A DNA stretch of 64,000 nt, taken from Lachnoclostridium sp. Its GTDB lineage: Bacteria; Bacillota_A; Clostridia; Lachnospirales; Lachnospiraceae. The position numbers and the translations under genes were made by a program. This document shows, one piece after another, positions 59,369-64,000 of this stretch. The notes under the pieces are model-generated. The model had not been told where the DNA came from, searched no databases, and saw only the letters and a list, made by a program, of their open reading frames with translations. Position 1 is the first letter of the stretch; every line of letters begins with the position of its first letter. The stretch covers positions 10,103-74,102 of the forward strand of contig SVDR01000002.1 of the NCBI GenBank assembly GCA_015057755.1, written 5' to 3'.

Positions 59369-60589
59369 TTATTTCTCCCACGGACGCTTGATCACATGTC
59401 TTCCTCTAAACGGGATTGCCACGATCACACCGGCCGCCATCAGTACAAGCCATACCAGGATCAGATTTTTCCAACCGATTCCAACCACAGCATTGGCAAA
59501 CAGCGTAGACGAAACGGCTGCTGCCATATAGCTCATGAAATCCAGATATCCGGTCGCACCCGATACCATTCCCGTATCGCGCAGGCTCGGACAATACACG
59601 CTCCACAGCATGGACGCCGCACAGTTATTAAACAAAATCGCAAGGATCAGCAGGCAGATATTGACCATCGGCTGATCTACCAGATAAACACCTATGAAGG
59701 AAATGGCGGAACCTGCAAAGAACATCAGCAGCACCAGATCCATATTTCTCTTCAGGCGTTCATAAATAAATACTGCGATAAACGCACTGGACGAGATCAC
59801 AAAGGTTGCCGCAGTAAAGATCAATCCGGAATCCTGCGGTGTAAATCCCAGATACTGTGCCAGATACGTAGGCATCCAGAATACCACAGCAGTTCTCACA
59901 ATACCGGTCAGAACCGAAACAAAGGTAAATTTGATGATCCTGTGTTCCACCAGAACTTTCAATCCCTGGCCCTGAGCCTTAGGCGCGTCATACTGATTGT
60001 ATTTGACAATTCCACGCTTTTCAAAATACAGGAAGCAGAAGAAGCAGAGGGTTCCCATGATGAGCATGGACGCACTGCCCATGAAAAATACCACCTGCCA
60101 CATGAAGAATGCGGCTACAAGTCCTGCTGCCGGAGAACCGAGATACGAAGCAAACGTATAGCCCAGACAACACCTTGCCGCATGGTGCGGCTCCGTATTC
60201 TCCGCCACCACTTTTGTCATCGGCGCATAGATCATCGAAAGGAAAAATCCGATCATTCCGTAGGTCAGATGAGCTGCCAGCGGCTTATCCAGCATATATG
60301 GAAACAACGCGTTGCAGACACCGGACAACAGCAGTCCGAAGCTGATCATATATCTGGCTTTGATCTTGTCTCCCACCAGTCCGTTGATCAACTGTCCAAC
60401 CGCATAAAACGTAAAGAACATCGACGAGATCGAGCCGATGTATTCCTCCGTATAAGCCCCCCTCTCAATGATCTGGGGTGTCACGACACTCAAAATATTT
60501 CTGGCAAAATAAACTCCAAGATATGAAACGGAACATAAGGTTCCGATCAATACTGCATTCCGGACACTGCTGTTTTTTTGTATGTTCAT
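59369..60589 (-). CDS. MFS transporter of the organophosphate (GlpT/UhpT) type
   Basis: 406 residues from the ATG at 60589. Twelve membrane segments; SYLGVYFARNILSVVTPQI and FTFYAVGQLINGLVGDKIKAR match the opening of the organophosphate:phosphate antiporter family. With the following phosphodiesterase it suggests glycerol-phosphate or glycerophosphodiester handling. First gene of a five-gene operon. Confidence 0.85.
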   Translation of the reverse strand: MNIQKNSSVRNAVLIGTLCSVSYLGVYFARNILSVVTPQIIERGAYTEEYIGSISSMFFTFYAVGQLINGLVGDKIKARYMISFGLLLSGVCNALFPYMLDKPLAAHLTYGMIGFFLSMIYAPMTKVVAENTEPHHAARCCLGYTFASYLGSPAAGLVAAFFMWQVVFFMGSASMLIMGTLCFFCFLYFEKRGIVKYNQYDAPKAQGQGLKVLVEHRIIKFTFVSVLTGIVRTAVVFWMPTYLAQYLGFTPQDSGLIFTAATFVISSSAFIAVFIYERLKRNMDLVLLMFFAGSAISFIGVYLVDQPMVNICLLILAILFNNCAASMLWSVYCPSLRDTGMVSGATGYLDFMSYMAAAVSSTLFANAVVGIGWKNLILVWLVLMAAGVIVAIPFRGRHVIKRPWEK

Positions 60590-60716
60590 AGCCCTTAATT
60601 TTCTCCCACCGCCGACATTTTTCAGCAAACACGGCGGATTTCTTTTGTATTGAGCATACTAAGCCCATTATTAAAACGATACCACTTTTCATGGGTTGCG
60701 TCAATGAAATGATACC

Positions 60717-60770
60717 AAAAAATCCCCGGCCAAAATGAATCATTTTTACGATTCATCCCGCCGGGGATTT
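60717..60770 (-). terminator. Terminator of the Ala/Thr-rich lipoprotein gene
   Basis: AAATCCCCGGC (60720-60730) pairs with GCCGGGGATTT (60760-60770), with an inner ATGAATC/GATTCAT stem. A minus-strand T6 run follows. Confidence 0.85.
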
Positions 60771-60783
60771 GCTAATTTCTAAA

Positions 60784-61608
60784 TTATTCTGCTGCTGTTA
60801 CAGCTGTGATGTGCGGGTTCACACCCTCATACCAGTACAGGAAACCTTCCATATCGATCACATCGCCGATCTCTAACGCTTTTACTGCTGCGTAAACATC
60901 TGTTGTGTTGTCGCAGAGGTAAGACTCTACTGTGAATGTGTATGTCTCGCCGTCTTTGGAAACGTTGAAGTAAAGGTCATTGCCGTCCTGACCGGAGCCG
61001 TCCCAGTTATAAAGGAATGCTACGTCTTTGCCTTCTGCATCTTTGGAAGCCTCAACTGTCATACCCTTGAAGGATACAAACTCGTTCTGATGAGCGATCA
61101 GTTCATCTGTTCCAAGTAAATCTGTAACATCTAATACCGGAGCAACGTAGCTGCCGTCGATGATCTCAAATGTAGCATCTACGATCTCAACTTCGCCTGC
61201 CCACTCAGCTTTGTAACCGTTTACGCGGATTTTTGTACCCGGAACCAGTTTCTCGAAATCTTCTTCGGAACAAGCCATGTTGTAAAGGAAATATGCACCG
61301 TCTTCATCCTGTGTATAAACTGTTGCTTTGTCTTCCCACCAGGACTGTTTTGCCTGTACATAAGTTTCTACTGTTACTTCTGTGTCGAGCTCTGCTGCGA
61401 TGTAGTCTGCGTATGTCATAACATCCGCTGCTGCCTCTGTCTCAGCTGCTGTTGTTTCAGCCGCTGTTGTCTCTGCTGCTGTTGTTGTCTCAGCCGCTGT
61501 TGTTGCTGCTGTAGTAGCTGCTGCTGTTGTCTCTGTTGTCTTAGCTCCACAACCTGCGATGGATGCTGCAAGAGCCAATGTTAATACTGCTGTCAAGATT
61601 TTCTTCAT
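60784..61608 (-). CDS. Lipoprotein with Ala/Thr/Glu-rich linker
   Basis: 274 residues: signal peptide with lipobox SIAGC (Cys 20), a low-complexity linker of T, A and E (about 22-62), then a beta-rich domain of about 210 residues with repeated V-x-G/V-N-G strands (TKIRVNGYKAEWAGEVEIVD, FVSFKGMTVEA, GDVIDMEGFLYWYEG). The second half resembles OB-like nucleic-acid or ligand-binding folds, but I do not recognise a family. It has its own promoter and terminator and follows the ABC transporter receptor gene. Confidence 0.75.
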   Translation of the reverse strand: MKKILTAVLTLALAASIAGCGAKTTETTAAATTAATTAAETTTAAETTAAETTAAETEAAADVMTYADYIAAELDTEVTVETYVQAKQSWWEDKATVYTQDEDGAYFLYNMACSEEDFEKLVPGTKIRVNGYKAEWAGEVEIVDATFEIIDGSYVAPVLDVTDLLGTDELIAHQNEFVSFKGMTVEASKDAEGKDVAFLYNWDGSGQDGNDLYFNVSKDGETYTFTVESYLCDNTTDVYAAVKALEIGDVIDMEGFLYWYEGVNPHITAVTAAE

Positions 61609-61656
61609 AAATTATCTTCCTCCTTTTTATGCTTAACCTTGCTAAAGCATAGACTT

Positions 61657-61684
61657 ATTATACACGAAATGGTAAATAAATCAA
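61657..61684 (-). promoter_or_regulatory. Promoter of the Ala/Thr-rich lipoprotein gene
   Basis: Minus strand: TTGATT (61679-61684), 16 bases, TATAAT (61657-61662). A short 7-bp leader hairpin (TATGCTT/AAGCATA) lies at about 61628-61652. Confidence 0.65.
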
Positions 61685-61722
61685 CCGTTCGTTATTTTTA
61701 TAACAAACTCATCAACTGTCAT

Positions 61723-63339
61723 TTATGACCGTCCGGAACTTTTTCTCTTTCTATAATCCATCACAACATACATAATGATCAGAATCCAGGCCGCTGCCAG
61801 TGAACCGATCAAAGCTTTCGCCGTTGCAGGCAGCTCGCCGAGTTCCGCCTTTCCGCCGGAAAGTTCATCTTTTACACCGCCCTGGTCCAAACGGTAGAGC
61901 GAAGTCACATCCTTGAATAAGCTGTCCATATAGGCATCGTTTACTTCCTTCTTACGTTTCACAGACTTTGCCACATCCTCGATCATCTGACCGGAGGCAT
62001 CACGAAGAGACGTGGAACCATTGAACACCGGCGTTACAAAGGTATCATCCGTGTGTTCCATCAGAAGTTTCGCTGCTTTGATCTTCACATCATAATACAG
62101 ATCATTGTCTTCGCCTTCTCTGGAGATGTAGTCCAGATATTCTGCACTGTTCTGTGCCTTTGTCGTAACCGGAACATAACCCTCTGTCTGGGCGTATCCG
62201 ATTTGGACATCGTTCGTCAGCAAGAACTGGGCAAAAAGCCAGGATGCCAGAACTTCCTGCGTATCCTCTTTATTAAATACGCAGATCGACGGTCCCTGAG
62301 AGATCATGCTCGGATTTTCCGGATCAAACTGCGGGATCATCATGACTTCTGTTTCAAATTCTACAAATTTGTCCTCGCTGATATCCGAAAGCGGGGCATA
62401 GGTTCCCATCCAGGTCGCTCCGGCAGTCGAATCCACTGCGAACAGACACTGACCGGCATTTAAAAAATTGGCCGGATAGCTGGAAATCTTAAACGTAGAA
62501 AAGGCACCTTTTTTCACATGATCAGCCACCGTATACAACAGTTCTTTTGTTGTGTCGTTAAAGACCTGGATTTCTCCGGCAGCTGTGGAATATCCAGCCT
62601 GCTTTTGCTTCAGCATCTGGATCATCATATTGTCCGTGGATTTGTAAATGAACGGAATCATGACTTTCTGGCCATTCAGTACATAATTGCCGTCTGCATC
62701 CTTTTCTGCCGCTGCATCTGAAACTTCCCACACAAAATCCCAGGTCAGAACCTCCGGAATTGTGTAACCAAGCTTTTCCACCAGCGTTTTGTTCACATAG
62801 CAGGCCTCTGTGGAACGCATATACGGAATCGCATAATGTGCTCCGTTTACCACACATTCCTTAAAAAACTGCGGAACAATTTCTTCCGTGGTCGGCGAAT
62901 CGAATTTTAACTCACTGCCGCCAAGACCATATTTTTTGTTTTCAAACAGTCCATCCAGCGGTACCACGCTGTTGGTTCCGGTGAGGTATGTTGCGATATG
63001 GTCCGGGTATGTGATACAGACATTCGGTGTCGTATTGGTAGAAATATTCGTAATGACATCATTATAAATTCTGCCATAGTCGGTATAAAGGCGAAGATTT
63101 ACCTGGATGTTCGGATACAGCTCCTGGAAATCCTCGATTGCTTTTTCATATACCTTGGTCTGTGCAATATTGGTATCGTTTTTAGCCCAAAATGTAATCT
63201 CGTACTCTTTTGATTCGTCAAACTGCTCCGGAACTGCAAATGCCTGCTGACCCTGAGAGCCGTGACATCCGGTAAGCACCATACTTACCGCGGTTGCTGC
63301 TGCCAGAAAGAACGCTGTGATCTTGTTTCTTTTTATCAT
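61723..63339 (-). CDS. Carbohydrate/glycerophosphodiester ABC solute receptor with C-terminal membrane anchor
   Basis: 538 residues of the family 1 extracellular binding proteins (MalE/UgpB type). Lipobox VLTGC (Cys 25), YEITFWAKNDTN, VNLRLYTDYGRIYN and SQGPSICVFNK are family-like. Unusually the C-terminus (about 508-528) is a membrane segment followed by a basic tail (DYRKRKSSGRS), so the protein would be held at both ends. Its ATG overlaps the permease stop by 4 bases. The operon next door with a phosphodiesterase makes a UgpB-type substrate plausible. Confidence 0.87.
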   Translation of the reverse strand: MIKRNKITAFFLAAATAVSMVLTGCHGSQGQQAFAVPEQFDESKEYEITFWAKNDTNIAQTKVYEKAIEDFQELYPNIQVNLRLYTDYGRIYNDVITNISTNTTPNVCITYPDHIATYLTGTNSVVPLDGLFENKKYGLGGSELKFDSPTTEEIVPQFFKECVVNGAHYAIPYMRSTEACYVNKTLVEKLGYTIPEVLTWDFVWEVSDAAAEKDADGNYVLNGQKVMIPFIYKSTDNMMIQMLKQKQAGYSTAAGEIQVFNDTTKELLYTVADHVKKGAFSTFKISSYPANFLNAGQCLFAVDSTAGATWMGTYAPLSDISEDKFVEFETEVMMIPQFDPENPSMISQGPSICVFNKEDTQEVLASWLFAQFLLTNDVQIGYAQTEGYVPVTTKAQNSAEYLDYISREGEDNDLYYDVKIKAAKLLMEHTDDTFVTPVFNGSTSLRDASGQMIEDVAKSVKRKKEVNDAYMDSLFKDVTSLYRLDQGGVKDELSGGKAELGELPATAKALIGSLAAAWILIIMYVVMDYRKRKSSGRS

Positions 63340-64000
63340 CCTTTTGTTCCTCCTCTCGCCACACCTTCCATGATTTTTTTCCTAAAGATCAGGAACAGTA
63401 CGATCAGCGGTACGGAAATTACCACGACCGCCGCCATCATCGCCGGAATATTCTCACGGCCAAAGCCGTTCTCGCGGATTTCCTGAATACCGTTAGACAC
63501 CAGGAAATATGCCTGGTCATCGGTGATCAGACGCGGCCATACATAAGAATTCCAGCACTCGATGACTTTCAAGATAGTGATCGTGATGATCGTCGGCTTA
63601 CAGATCGGGATCATGACTTTAAACAGGTATTTGAAATCCGACGTGCCGTCTACCTTCGCGGCATAATACAACTCGTCCGGAATCTGTGCAAAGTTTTCTT
63701 TTAACAAATAAATATAGAAGACCGATGTAACGGACGGCAAGATGAGTCCCATAAAAGTATTTCGCATGTCCAGATTTGTGATGGTTACAAAGTTTGTAAT
63801 GATCACCAGCTCACTCGGGATCATCATCAAAGCCAGAAACAGCGTAAACACCAAATCTTTTCCACGAAACTCCAGTCTCGCGAATGCGAACGCCGCCAGA
63901 ATCGTCACAAACAGCATGATCGCAGTTGTTGCAACCGTAAAGATCAGCGTATTTACAAAATAGTCTGCCAGCGGTACCGTTGTAAATGCATCCACATAGT
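63336..64000 (-). CDS. Carbohydrate ABC transporter permease (MalG/UgpE-like), N-terminus cut by right edge
   Basis: About 221 residues are visible and the frame is open at the right edge; YVDAF before the possible GTG at 63995 matches family sequence, so that GTG is not the start. Membrane segments, the EAA loop YYAAKVDGTSDFKYLFKVMIP-type motif (seen as AAKVDGTSDFKYLF) and C-terminal IFRKKIMEGVARGGTKG-type ending (GVARGGTKG) identify a MalG-type inner permease. The partner permease and ATPase would lie beyond 64000. Confidence 0.92.
   Translation of the reverse strand, partial: YVDAFTTVPLADYFVNTLIFTVATTAIMLFVTILAAFAFARLEFRGKDLVFTLFLALMMIPSELVIITNFVTITNLDMRNTFMGLILPSVTSVFYIYLLKENFAQIPDELYYAAKVDGTSDFKYLFKVMIPICKPTIITITILKVIECWNSYVWPRLITDDQAYFLVSNGIQEIRENGFGRENIPAMMAAVVVISVPLIVLFLIFRKKIMEGVARGGTKG

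Noticed and set aside
59396..60526. 376-residue + strand frame
   Set aside because: Antisense to the organophosphate-type MFS gene, rich in H, Q and R, and shows no domain.

Overview
The window looks like chromosome from a spore-forming, anaerobic gut Firmicute, most likely Lachnospiraceae. The signs are a SpoIIID gene, moderate GC, AGGAGG-type ribosome binding sites, TTGACA/TATAAT promoters, lipoprotein ABC solute receptors, a cysteine desulfidase and gut-type fermentation enzymes. I saw no tRNA, rRNA, CRISPR array, transposase or phage gene. Almost everything is transcribed leftward; the three + strand genes are the membrane glucosyltransferase at 8.3 kb, the alcohol dehydrogenase at 43.4 kb and the YesL-like protein at 49.8 kb.

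Layout. 0-8 kb: a partial PrcB-like lipoprotein, an orphan HicB-like antitoxin, a leftward operon for peptide and amino-acid breakdown (cysteine desulfidase, N-acyl-D-amino-acid deacylase, M3 oligoendopeptidase), a Uma2-type nuclease-fold protein and a phosphoglucomutase. 8-39 kb: a large surface-glycan and surface-protein island. An eight-gene leftward operon from one promoter near 39.0 kb encodes two GT2 transferases, a Wzm/Wzt-type ABC exporter, a WbsX-GT4-GT2 triple fusion, an MBOAT acyltransferase with its DHHW/AlgJ-like partner, and a HAD-GT2-GT2 fusion. Next comes a separately promoted 15.4-kb gene for a 5127-residue secreted protein: signal peptide, beta-rich N-terminal region, about 61 tandem 41-residue Cys/His repeats, a phosphodiester glycosidase (NAGPA) domain, and C-terminal cell-wall-binding repeats. 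A glucosyltransferase-II membrane protein converges on it.

39-45 kb: SpoIIID with a possible sigma-E promoter and a dense hairpin cluster; a two-gene operon pairing a phytoene-desaturase-like flavoprotein with a flavin/[2Fe-2S] reductase; DegV; an iron-type alcohol dehydrogenase. Between the convergent dehydrogenase and deiminase genes sit two large head-to-tail palindromes with related ends. 45-50.5 kb: a solute receptor, permease and DDAH-type deiminase operon behind a consensus promoter carrying ArgR-like boxes, then a PfkB kinase with an SH3b-amidase, and YesL. 50.5-55 kb: single genes for a 5'-nucleotidase, a YegP protein, an F420-0:glutamate-ligase homologue and a second DegV. 55-64 kb: a five-gene operon (organophosphate-type MFS, second MFS, glycerophosphodiesterase, PfkB kinase, aminotransferase), a lipoprotein, and a sugar or glycerophosphodiester ABC transporter cut by the right edge.

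The most unusual content is the giant Cys/His-repeat protein with its promoter-proximal direct repeats, and the paired palindromes at 44.6-45.1 kb.
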